A DNA stretch of 64,000 nucleotides, taken from assembly GCA_024180945.1 (NCBI GenBank), contig JAKSGN010000041.1, positions 2,418,001 to 2,482,000 on the forward strand. The letters run 5' to 3'. The position numbers were made by a program, and so were the translations under genes. Positions 1-9,967 of the stretch are shown piece by piece. The DNA is from Macrophomina tecta. Taxonomy: Eukaryota; Ascomycota; Dothideomycetes; Botryosphaeriales; Botryosphaeriaceae. Every line of letters starts with the position of its first letter. The stretch's first letter is position 1. Below the pieces are notes generated by a model that made no database searches, had not been told where the DNA came from, and worked only from the letters and a program-made list of their open reading frames with translations.

Positions 1-387
1 TTCATATGCTTGCGTTGCACCAATATCAACCCTTCTTTGTCCCTTTCGTCATCGTTCTCGGCCATGGGGATTGCTGTTTGAAACGCTAATCCACAGCCAT
101 ATGTCAGTGGAAAGTACGAGCGGTTTCCCTGGACGTCGACTTACCATTTCTGATCTCTCTGCCATTCCAGGCCATTCCACGCATCTCTTCGCCATCCAGG
201 TAATCTCCGGCTGTTCCGTGCAGCCGGACGTAATCACCCTGCTGAAACTTGCAACGTTCCTCAAAGTAGTGAATGAGGATAAGGAAGGGGTGTGGAACAA
301 TGATGATATCACTCGTCAAGCCTTGCCTGGGATAGTACTTGAAAATTGACCGGAGAGCATGAATGATGGTTGCCGACAAAATGTGAC

Positions 388-1569
388 TGCTGATGGAGGG
401 CGTTAAGGGAGGCTTCAGAGCCGACCTTTGATGCAGATGTACTATCGTGGCTTGTCCTGAAGACACTGATGATATCGAAAACAGATTTTTCACCTACGGA
501 TTGGCGGAGCAAATTACAGAAACTAGAATATTTGGAGAAGCAACTTTCGGATCCGCCAAAGCCTATCCAGGACGGTACTCGTCAGTTCACACAGCTATAT
601 GCGGATATCAAATTTTTCCTCTGTGGCCAAGCAACGGATTATCTGGGTAATAACCAAGCTCTTTCCGGTTCGTTCTCCATCACAACCACTGGAATACATA
701 GAAAATCGACAAAAGTGGTAGGTGGCTCCGTTGGAAGGCCGTTCACGCTTCTCGGTGGTCAGCAAGAAACCCAAGCCAGTCCAAGGCACGAAGGTGAGCC
801 TCCCAGCGGTTTATTGCTAAAACCCCTTTCCGAGCCGGATGCAGACAATCGTTCAGCTGTCCAGCTGACTCAAGGGTCCGTCTCTCTCAAGTCAAGACAC
901 CTTGAAGGCTGCTTCCATCCGGATCGAGTCCGTTTGGCAAGAGAAGATCTCGAACCAATCATGATCGGCAATGAGACCGCAAGTCGACTGGGTGAATGGA
1001 TCGGCAGCACAGCCCCTCAAGCCCTGTGGCTCTCAGGGCCATACCTAGAAGCAGACGTGCTTGGGAACCCAACGTCCATGCTTTCGGCCAAGATCCTCAA
1101 CTTCGCAGAAATAAGACGCCACCGGGATGCCGTTCTTGGCTGCTAACTCCGCCGTCGAGAGTGCCTGCGGCCTGGGAACAGCACTGAAGAACAACAGGGC
1201 GTGGTCGCGCTACTCTACGCACTTCTGCGGCAGATGATTGAGTTGCTTCCGCCGTTGTTCGACGAGGTGGATATAGACCTCTCCAAACGCCGCTTCGACC
1301 AGCTGGATGGCACTGTCCGGTCATTCACGCAGGCCATGAGCATGTTCCGAGCCCTGCTGGAACTTATCCCTCGACCGGCAATCTGCATCGTTGACGGATT
1401 GTAGTGGCTCGATGACCGGAGCACAGTCGCATATTTGAAGGATCTGGTCCAGACCCTCCGCCATGAAAAACTGAAGGTCCTCTATACCACGGCTGGAAGT
1501 TCGAGATGTCTTCTTAAGGAACTCTCTTCCCTTGAGGGTCTAGAACTTGGTAACATGGATTCGAATAGA
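388..1569 (+). pseudogene. decayed fungal NACHT/STAND-like protein gene
   Basis: One frame (positions equal to 1 modulo 3) carries a recognisable protein from about 388 to 1569 but is cut by in-frame stops TAA at 1144 and TAG at 1402. It contains 'TDWRSKLQKLEYLEKQL', 'EWIGSTAPQALWLSGP', 'ALLYALLRQMIELLPP' and, across the TAG, 'CIVDGL*WLDDRSTVAYL', which looks like a P-loop-less Walker B/STAND segment. From memory this resembles a widespread Pezizomycotina family of long NLR-like hypothetical proteins with a coiled N-terminus. The TAG fits a CAG to TAG change, a transition of the kind made by repeat-induced point mutation. The 3' end is lost: the frame stays open to 1899 but the sequence after about 1570 is unrelated. 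The 5' part (70-350) may be an older remnant in another frame. Family name is inference; the two stops are seen directly. Confidence 0.5.
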
Positions 1570-2107
1570 GCAGTTGCAAGCTTCGGCCGCGAAAGTCTGG
1601 TCAGGAAGAGCAATGGCTGCGCAGAGTCTCCACCCGCCAATGGCAATGATTGCTGGTTCAAAGTTTTGGTGCCGTCCTGGATGTGGACACATAACCAAGC
1701 ACATGTTTTAAATATACACTTAGGTTATAGCTATGCTTTACAAATCTTTTTTCTTGAATGGTCTTTGCTAATACCGCACACTGTCTCCTCGGGCTTACCC
1801 AAATGCAGAAAAAGAAAGACAGGGAACAAGGTGCAGGCGAGCCGCAGCTGGCTGTTTACATCATGGGCTTTCTACAGCATGATTATTACATATAGCTGAG
1901 ACGGCGAAATGGAAGATATTCGATACACTTCTCGTTAAATGCTCCTATCTGTCGCACTCTGAACTGCATGTTTCTCAGCAACTCTTAGTAATGATGATCT
2001 CCAGTGCAAAAAAAAAAAAAAAAATTTAAAAAGAAAAAGTAAAAGAGAAAAAAAATGGAGCGTGAAGTTTTGACTCGACTCCAAGCGCCCTCATTTCATT
2101 GGCATGC
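1570..2107. other. intergenic, AT-rich
   Basis: No gene is seen. It holds the degraded tail of the preceding pseudogene frame and a 17-base A run at 2008-2024 followed by A-rich sequence, just beyond the 3' end of the P450 gene. Confidence 0.6.
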
Positions 2108-3865
2108 TCAGATTTGAATCTCCGACTCCCTTGACTTCACCATGATAGTCGCCTCCGGATCCGGCGCAAACTCCGATTGCCACCTGCTCTGGGGCGCGCG
2201 CTTCTGCCCATCAACAAGCTTCCAATCCCACTTCATCAGCATGTGAATTAACGTGATCTTGGTAGCGTTGCTCGCGAAGAACCTTCCAGGGCAAGAGTGC
2301 AAGCCGTGGCCGAAGCCCAGGTGGTCGGGTGAGGTGGAAACGAACTGCCAGCGGTTCTCCTGGCCGGGCTGCTCACGCATGCGAAGGAAGCGGTGGCCGT
2401 CGAACTTGTCGGCATCCGGCCAGGTGGCCTCCTCAGTGAGTTCGTGCGTCGGGACAGCCACGATAGCACCCTTAGGGAGGTAAGTTCCGTCGGAGAGCTT
2501 GAAGGGCTCCATCACACGGCGGTTCATGGTCACTGTTGGTGGTGTCAGGAGATGATCTAGAGGCCATAGGGGAGCGATAACTTACGCGCTGCTACAACGT
2601 GCATCCTCTGGCTCTCCTTCATGACGCTGTCCATGAGCCTCATTTTGTACAAGCTGTTCTTGCTCCATCCGCCATCCTCCTTCAGCACCTCGATGATCTC
2701 CTCCCGCAGAAGGTCGATATAATGCGGGTTCTCGATGAGGTCATAGATCAGCGCGACGAGGGTCCGTACTGACGTATGCGTAGCAGCAACAGAGAGCAGC
2801 AATTGGGCCAAGGCGACGTCGAACGGCCTGCCCGCTGCAACTTCGTCAAGCCATTCAAGTGAGTCCATTGGCTTAGGCGGTTCTTTGCCGGCTGCCATGG
2901 CCTCACGACGCGCCCTCCTACGCTTCTCGACTTCCGGCTCGATGAGCTCACGGGCGCGGGCAACCTCCTGCTTGATGACCTTCATCTCAGGCATGAAGTG
3001 GTGGAGGACAGGGCGTAGGAAAGGTGGAGTGACGCGGAGTTTGCGGGCAGCAATGAACGAGTCCACGGTGTACTTGATAGAGATGTCGAGCCATTCCTTG
3101 TTGTGGCAAAGTGGTTCGCCCAGGAAGACCTTGGCGGATACCTGAGAGGGGATCATGAGGGCCAAGCGGTGAAACTTGATCTCTGACCATTCCTTGCCAG
3201 AGGGTAGCACGTCACCAAGGATGCGGTTCAGCTCGTTGGAAAGTTCGGGGGTCATGCCGCCGATCAGTTGCGTGAGGTTCTTTCTGATCATGTCCTGGAA
3301 GATGTCATTGGAGACGCTGGCACCAAACGGCTCCAGGCCGGGGTAGGTGGGAAAGAAATCCTGGATGGTAAGTAAGTAGATGTCTGTGGCCATGGAGAAG
3401 CCGTGCTTCGGTTCAGCAAAGGAGGGTGGAAACCAGCATGTACCTTTGCCAGCTGCCCAGCTATTGACAGCCTGGTATCGTTCCGGACTTCGTTGGCAAA
3501 AGCTGTGGGAATGACGACAATGGGACCATTGCGACCAATGATCTGAAAAGGCCGCCCGTTGAACTGCTATCGCTGTGAGCCATCTTCAGGTGATCAGCGT
3601 CGCAGTGCGGTGCAAGACTGACCTGTGCCATGCCCTGGTGGAGGATCTCCTTCGCCTTCAGCAGATAGCGCTTCTTGGCTTCGGAGTTGGTCTTCTCGCC
3701 CTCTTCCTTCGTGTCTAGCATGGGGATGCCCGGGTAGGGTTGTTCATCCTGGAGGACGTACTTCCATACCAGGAAGGGCAAGAGAAGGATTGCGGAGGCC
3801 AACAGGAGGGTGAGGCTGGTGATGGGCACGTCGGCACCCGCGAGGTGCAGAACGTGGAGAGGCAT
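2108..3865 (-). CDS. cytochrome P450 monooxygenase
   Basis: Heme-thiolate monooxygenase of 520 residues in four exons on the minus strand: 3865-3623, 3563-3444, 3360-2586 and 2532-2108, all with GT...AG introns and a frame that closes exactly. An N-terminal membrane anchor is visible ('LTLLLASAILLLPFLVW'). The heme loop is FGHGLHSCPGRFFA with Cys460, the K-helix is ESQR, and the I-helix reads 'AATHTSVRT' where most P450s have AGxDTT. The FGxGxHxCPGRFFA form and the AATHTS-like helix are typical of the fungal ent-kaurene-oxidase-like group (CYP68/CYP503 type), usually found in terpene or alkaloid pathways. No prenyltransferase, cyclase or synthase lies nearby, so substrate and pathway are unknown. 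The acceptor of intron 1 could also be three bases earlier, adding one Gln. Likely in the ER membrane. Confidence 0.9.
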
Positions 3866-5127
3866 GTGCGCAGGAAGAAAAGACGCACGATTGGAGGCGG
3901 GAGGGACGGAGGGGGACGAGGGGATAGCGGGTGGAAGGCAGCAGGAGAAGGGAATAAGAAGTCGGGAGTGAGGTCGAAGAATGGGCGCGCCGGACAGGAG
4001 GGAGCTCTGCTACCCCACCCGCGTCGACTTATCAGCTCACTGCTGGCCGGGGCGGTAGGGTAGGGTAGCGTGTGGTGTGTTGTTCTTGCGGCACAGCTCG
4101 ACAAACACCCACGACCCCACTGCCACACGCGGACTAGCGGCACCGCATCTGCGCCTTCGCGGCAGGCGCAGGCTGGCGCGGAGAATTATTGAGCGGCAGC
4201 CACGTGCGTGCCGCTGCTGGGTCGTCGCCTCTGTATCGGGACACTGCGTCCGCGGCCAGCAGTCTTGTTTGATCCTGCTCAGCCGCTAGCGACGGCCGAC
4301 GCTGACGAGCAGGCATCCCAGGCCCGTGGCTTCGTCACCGCACCACCCGCGCGGCGCCCTCGTCCGGGGTTTGCTGCCACACTCTGACCGCGAAAAGGCG
4401 AGGCGGGGAGCGAGGTCCTGTGCGCATTGGGCCCCGGCCAGGCAGGCGGGCGGCGCCGGCGGTATGCCAACCCTCGGCCTTGATGCAGCTCGACTCGTCG
4501 CTGCGCTGGTGCACCTGTAGCGTGCGAGGATGGATTGAGGAGAGATGGCCGTTGGCTGTGCTGGCCGCCCCACCCACGCGCACCGCACTGCGCTGTCGAA
4601 CACAATTGGGTCGCAGATCGCTGCGGGTGTTTCCGTTCAACCGGGACTGAGCCCTGACAGCCACCCCATGCGGCAGCTTCCCCGGTTTCATGAGTCCAAA
4701 TGATTCTCGATACGCATCGAGAATATCCATGTGTACATTGGCATCCATCCGATATTGATCTTATTCGGGGAAGGATCGGGGTTACACGGTGCAAAGGCAG
4801 CAGAAAGGCAACTAATTGCCACTATGAAAGATCCGGATGAGTGCGCTGTAAAGGCTTGATGAAGAGCGCAGTGTAGGAAGCCATGGAGCAAGGAGCTCAG
4901 GAGCTAAAGGTGGCACAGGTAGCTGATAGTGCGGTACTGAGGGCAACGTTGCTAACCCAGCAGGGGAAAAAAAAAAGGCTCGATCTCGAACAGTTCTAAG
5001 AACACTCGGCTTATCTTATCACACTAGAATACCTCGTCCTACTATATCCTCTGCCACGGGTTTAAGAGCCCAAAAGCCGCTCATGAAAACCGACCCCTCA
5101 ATCCTCGATCTCCCTGCTTATTGCTTC
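3866..5127. other. intergenic, GC-rich
   Basis: Upstream region of the P450 gene and downstream region of the RtcB-like gene. Several overlapping GC-rich open frames exist on both strands between 4134 and 4794, but they have no recognisable domain and composition biased to Arg, Pro, Ala and His, so they are treated as chance frames. Confidence 0.6.
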
Positions 5128-6867
5128 TCACTCGTTTCTGACCTTATAGCTGATCCGCGGCGCACACCAGCCTCTGATTTCGGCCGCTCCAGCCTTGATC
5201 AAGTCTCCGGCGACGGCCCAAACATCCTTGTATGCCTCCGGTGCCTCCTCCCACACCAACTGCTTCTCCTCGCAAACAACCCACGTTCCCATACCCTTCT
5301 GTGCGCCTTTCCCGACACCATCATCCACCTCCGTTGTTGCCGCCGCCGCCGCAGCAGCAGCAGATGCTGCTGTCTTTCCCGGCCTGAGTAAGCTGTCGGC
5401 ATCACCTTTGTATTTGTTGCATAGACTTTGCAACGCCTTGGCTCGCGACATTGCGCGACCGGCGCCGTGAGCAAGAGAGAGAGCATTGGTAGCACCGTGA
5501 GCGTTGGCCTGCGAGAAGCTGGGCGTCAAGATAGCGGTCGGTGTAGCGCGGCTGCCTGGGAGAGGGAGGATGTTAAGGGGCTTGAAAGTGTCCGGGTCTA
5601 GTGTCGGTGCGGCGCCTTTCCGGTGAATGTAGGCGCACTGTTGAGACCCAGGCGAAGAGAGGCTGAGTGCGGAAGTTGCAGTAGTGGTCTCCGGAAGTGA
5701 AGAGGCATCAGCCGGTGCTTTAGGAGGCCACTGTACCCGCTGGACGTTGTTGTGCCATATGTCGACGACCTTGCGAGACTGAACCTCTTTGCGGAGGCCC
5801 TTGATGACTTGCTGCTGGCCTTCCTTCTCGCATTCAATCCTCGCGTCATTGCTGCCGACGGACCACTTTCCGCCGGGCTCCAGCACATTCAGGAAGCGCA
5901 AAGCAATGAGGTCGCGGTTCGCCTTCGCCCATCTGCACGCGCGGTCGTGCTCTTCGAGGTACCTCTGCGTCACTTCCTCACCCACCTTCAGTGACGCATG
6001 CCCATCAGCCGTAAACCTCTTCAACACATCGCCCCCATACCCTCTCGACCCGGAATGCACCAAGAGCACCACCTCGCCCTCACTCAAACCCAGCCCCTCA
6101 TCCGCCCTCTCCACCACCTGAATCTCCGCGAAGTGGTTCCCTGCGCCGATCGTCCCCAGACTGCGATCCCACTCCTCGCCCGCCGAATTGCCCTCCCCCA
6201 GCCACCACTCCCTCTCCCACTGCTCCCTCCACGGGCCCTCCAAGCCTCTCAGCTGCTCCGCCACCTTCCTCCCCTTCTCGCCATCGACCTGCCTGCGCGA
6301 CAACGCGGTCCTATACCATGCCATCCCGCACCCAATATCGCCGCCAATCAGCGGCGGGTGCACCCAGCCCTCGCTCACAAACACCGCGCCGATGGGGAAC
6401 TTGGTTCCCGGGTGCAGGTCCGGCTGGCCCGCCGCGTGCGCGATGCCGGGCAGCGCTGCGGCCGTGGCACGCAGCTGCGCCAGGGCTGCAGGGTCGACGT
6501 ACGCCGCGTGCGCCAGGCTGGCGACCGTGGCGTCCGGGTTGGCGTCGGGGTGCGCGCCCTGGCCGTCTTTCCTCGTGCCGACGAAGTCCTCGCCCGCGCT
6601 GACGAGGATCACCGCGTCGTCGGCGGTGCAGGCGCGGGCCCAGTCGGCAGTCGTCAGCAGCTCGGCGCCCGTCCTTGCGGCGAAGAAGCGCGGTGGCGTC
6701 GTCTTCTTGACTTTCAGGCGGAGCTTTGTTTGCGCGGATTTGAGGACTTGGGAGCGGATGGAGGTGGGCGCGGTTAGGTCGGCGGGCGAGGCGGTGGGGA
6801 GGAGGAGGAGGACGGTTTTTGTGTTGCGGTTGGCGTTGAGCGCCACTGTGAGGCGCGTTGAAGGCAT
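5128..6867 (-). CDS. RtcB-family RNA ligase (3'-phosphate/5'-OH splicing ligase)
   Basis: Intronless 579-residue protein of the RtcB family, GTP- and Mn2+-dependent ligases that join RNA 2',3'-cyclic phosphate or 3'-phosphate ends to 5'-OH ends. The whole active-site set is visible: GGDIGCGM (Asp177, Cys180), GTIGAGNHFAEIQ (Asn244, His245), HSGSRGYG (His271), DIWHNNVQ (His372), RKGAAP and PGSR (about 417-440), and the guanylylation site SLAHGAGR (His467). Residues 1-150 are an N-terminal extension not present in bacterial RtcB, and about 25 residues (382-408) rich in Ser, Thr and Ala interrupt the segment before YIHRKGA. Budding yeast and most fungi seal tRNA exons with Trl1 instead, so a fungal RtcB-like enzyme probably does RNA repair; this role is inference. 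Closest relatives may be the bacterial 'release factor H-coupled' RtcB group. Confidence 0.88.
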   Translation of the reverse strand: MPSTRLTVALNANRNTKTVLLLLPTASPADLTAPTSIRSQVLKSAQTKLRLKVKKTTPPRFFAARTGAELLTTADWARACTADDAVILVSAGEDFVGTRKDGQGAHPDANPDATVASLAHAAYVDPAALAQLRATAAALPGIAHAAGQPDLHPGTKFPIGAVFVSEGWVHPPLIGGDIGCGMAWYRTALSRRQVDGEKGRKVAEQLRGLEGPWREQWEREWWLGEGNSAGEEWDRSLGTIGAGNHFAEIQVVERADEGLGLSEGEVVLLVHSGSRGYGGDVLKRFTADGHASLKVGEEVTQRYLEEHDRACRWAKANRDLIALRFLNVLEPGGKWSVGSNDARIECEKEGQQQVIKGLRKEVQSRKVVDIWHNNVQRVQWPPKAPADASSLPETTTATSALSLSSPGSQQCAYIHRKGAAPTLDPDTFKPLNILPLPGSRATPTAILTPSFSQANAHGATNALSLAHGAGRAMSRAKALQSLCNKYKGDADSLLRPGKTAASAAAAAAAATTEVDDGVGKGAQKGMGTWVVCEEKQLVWEEAPEAYKDVWAVAGDLIKAGAAEIRGWCAPRISYKVRNE

Positions 6868-7772
6868 GTCGTTCTTGTCAAAGTGTGATAGAGATATTAA
6901 TGTGGTGTTGTCGGTTATGCGCGTGGAGAACGGGATGCGCGATGTGGGGGCGGATTTGTCCGCGTGTTGTTTGTTGTGTGGTCGTACAGGATGGTGGGTA
7001 TGCTTTTGGGTGTTACGCGGTAGGTAATAAATAGTTCAAGCGGTTGGATGTGTTAGCGTTTGCAGTGACTGGCATTGTTCAAAATGTATCATAGTGATGG
7101 TGTACCCACTCTGTGCTGCGCCATCTGAGTCATACGGATTTGCCCAATCGGGTAATCCAAGGAATAGTGTATACAGGCGAAGCATGAGCGGGCCACCAAG
7201 TCTTTCTGATTGGATCTTTGATTCTGAAATGGACAGGGGCTTTGAAAAGTGTACTCATCATAGTAGCACTGGCCACAAATCGATGCCTGATGAGGAGCGA
7301 CAATTCACATGAGATACTCGGTTGTGTCACATGCAGCGCATCCCTCAGCTCAATCATCTCCGATCTATGTGTCAAAACAGTGATTCATGTCCGGATTTTT
7401 GGCTTAGAATTTACTGCTTTGTTCATCCTTTATTACTCTGCATAGATAAATGCTGAACGCAATTGAGTTTCTGAATGAGCTCGCAAGATTCAAGCGTCCC
7501 AGAGTCGGTAATCTTGAGAAAAAGTGAAAAGCCTTGTTGAGCCTGGTTGTTGCGTGGATGGACGGCCACGAAATATGGCCGGGGTGGGCTCGAGTACTGC
7601 TTGGCGGATCTTGCTCACCGCCCGCATGACTCTGTGGAGGCCACAAGGCAGTTAGTGGGGCAGCAACACAGTCAGTCCCTCGTTCTGCTCACGATCATTC
7701 CGCCGCCGACTACATCCAAGCCCTCGCACACTTCCTCACCAAATTGCTCCCCGCCTCAGACCGCCCGCCACC
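6868..7772. other. intergenic between RtcB-like and SerRS genes
   Basis: Divergent upstream region of both neighbours, about 900 bases. A pyrimidine-rich stretch precedes the SerRS start. Short frames around 7094-7646 overlap on both strands and show no domain. Nothing else recognised. Confidence 0.6.
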
Positions 7773-9427
7773 ATGCTCGACATCCAGGATTTCATAAAGG
7801 AGCGCGGAGGCGATCCTGAGAAGATCAGGGAATCGCAGCGCAAGCGCCACGCCCCAGTTGAGATTGTGGACGAAATCATTGCCATGTTCGAGGACCACAG
7901 GAAAAGTCAGCAGGCCCTCCTGTCAAACTTGCGCGATGCTTTCACTAACATTCCGAATCACTAGCTCAGTACGAGGCCACCCAAATCAGCTCTCAGATCA
8001 ACGCGACACAGAAGGAAATCGGGCAGAAGAAGAAGAACAAGGAGAACGCGGATGACCTGCTGAAGCAGAAGGAGGAGCTCACGAACAAGAAGAAGGCGCA
8101 AGAGGACCTAGCCGCCGAAAAGCTAAAGGCACTGAACGGTGCGCTGCACGAGCTCTCGGATCAAAATGTGTCGCGGAACTGATTGTGATCACAGCAAAGG
8201 TCAAGACGGTCGGCAACTACGTACACCCCTCGGTCCCGGTCAGCAATGATGAGGAGAACAACGAGGTCATAAGGACGTGGGTCCCCGAAGGTGTGACGGT
8301 CGAAAAAAAAGAATGCCTTTCGCACCACGAGGTCCTGTATCGTCTGGGCGGCTATGATCCCGAGCGCGGTGTCAAGGTCGTCGGCCACCGTGGATACTGC
8401 CTGACTGGCATGGGCCTTTTCCTCAACCGTAGGTAGATCTGCTGCGTTATGGGGAGCTGGTGATACTGATTGGAAGCACGCAGTGGCTCTCGTCAACTAC
8501 GGTCTTGAATTCCTGTACAACAAAGGCTACCAGCCCAACGCACCGCCCTTCATGATGCTGCGGGACCAGATGGCCAAGACCGCCCAGCTCGAGCAGTTCG
8601 ACGAGGAGCTGTACAAGGTCACGGAGGACGAGAACAACAAGAGCACTGACAAGTACCTCATTGCCACCTCGGAACAGCCGCTCTCTGCTCTGCACTCCGA
8701 GGAATGGTTGAAGCCCGCCGAGCTCCCCATCAAGTACGCCGGCTACTCAACCTGCTTCAGGAAAGAGGCCGGTTCGCACGGTAGAGATGCTTGGGGCATC
8801 TTCCGCGTCCACCAGTTTGAGAAGATCGAGCAATTCCTCATCACCAAGCCGGACGAGTCGTGGGCAGCTTTTGACAGCATGATCGAGACTTCGGAGGAGT
8901 TCTACAAGTCGCTGAACCTTCCTTACCAGGTTGTTGCCATCGTCTCTGGTGCGCTCAACAATGCCGCCTCCAAGAAGTTTGACCTGGAGGCATGGTTCCC
9001 CTTCCAGGGCGAGTACAAGGAGCTGGTTTCCTGCTCCAACTGCACGGACTACCAGACTCGTGAACTGGAGATTAGGTACGGCACGAAGAAGCAGACCGCT
9101 GCCAGGAAGGAATACGTGCACGCACTGGTGAGTCACTTGCACTGGCGCGAAGCGTGAACCATCTGACATACTTTCCAGAACTCGACGCTCGCCGCAACTG
9201 AGCGCTGCCTCTGCTGCATTCTAGAGAACTACCAGACTGAGGACGGTCTCCGCGTGCCCGAGGTCCTGCGCAAGTACATCCCTGGCCAGCCCGAGTTCCT
9301 GCCCTTCGTCAGGGAACTGCCCAAGGACACCACTTCGGCGAAGACAGCAGGCAAGGCTTCGGGTCCCAAACCCAAGGTTCCTGCGCCCGGTGATGTCGCG
9401 GATAAGGTCAAGGACATGAAGGTCTAA
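7773..9427 (+). CDS. seryl-tRNA synthetase, cytosolic
   Basis: Class II aminoacyl-tRNA synthetase that charges tRNA-Ser (and the tRNA for Sec where present). Five exons: 7773-7905, 7965-8138, 8195-8428, 8484-9127 and 9179-9427, giving 477 residues with the frame closing exactly. The N-terminus [16 protein letters not shown] and the long coiled-coil arm (about residues 40-105, rich in Lys, Gln and Glu) are typical. The catalytic core shows motif 2 ([28 protein letters not shown]) in two overlapping parts and motif 3 around '[17 protein letters not shown]' and '[15 protein letters not shown]'. Strongly similar in order and spacing to the yeast enzyme. The Lys- and Ala-rich C-terminal tail (residues about 450-477) matches the eukaryotic extension. 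Single-copy housekeeping gene. Confidence 0.96.
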
Positions 9428-9967
9428 AGGTAGACTTTTCTTACCAGCAACGATGGCGGAGAGTGTTTTCGGGGCGCGTTCAAAAAGCATGGAAAGATGA
9501 TTGCAAGAGCTCCCTCTATTTCATACCTGGAGCATCAGAGTCTAGAGTACCGCAGAGGAATGAAATGATGCAAAGTATAGTAACACAACTGCTCGTCGTG
9601 ACTGTTGTCAGCTGGTGTGGGGATCCCTGGGTATTTCCGGCAGTGTGCAACATTTCGCAGAGATGAACAAGCTGGTGTTCCGGAAAGGGCGGGGGCGTAC
9701 CTGACTACTGGCTGCCGAGGGATGAGGCGGTGCGAAGACGGGCGGCGTTGACAGGGGAGCTCTGAAGCTTGGCCCGAGGCGCGAGCTGTGTTCTGGTCCA
9801 CGTGCAGCTTGCCCTCATGACATCTCTCAACTGAACCCCGGCCACGCGCACGCCATTGTCAAATAACTTTCCATCCCTTTCCTGTTCTTCCGGTCTATCT
9901 TCTGGAGAAGCTGGAGAGCAACGCTCCGCATCACTCTCACAGCCGTTCCTCAGCTTAAGCTCTCACT
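9428..9967. other. intergenic between SerRS and aminopeptidase genes
   Basis: 3' region of the SerRS gene and promoter plus leader of the next gene. No domain-bearing frame. The 60 bases before the ATG at 9968 are pyrimidine-rich, as is common for fungal leaders. Confidence 0.6.

Noticed and set aside
4134..4794. Overlapping frames of 60-171 codons on both strands
   Set aside because: GC-rich chance frames; composition skewed, no domain, mutual overlap.
5998..6777. 259-codon plus-strand frame rich in Arg and Pro
   Set aside because: Antisense to RtcB; no domain.
2108..9427. Secondary-metabolite cluster around the P450
   Set aside because: Neighbours are RNA ligase and SerRS; no synthase, cyclase or transporter.
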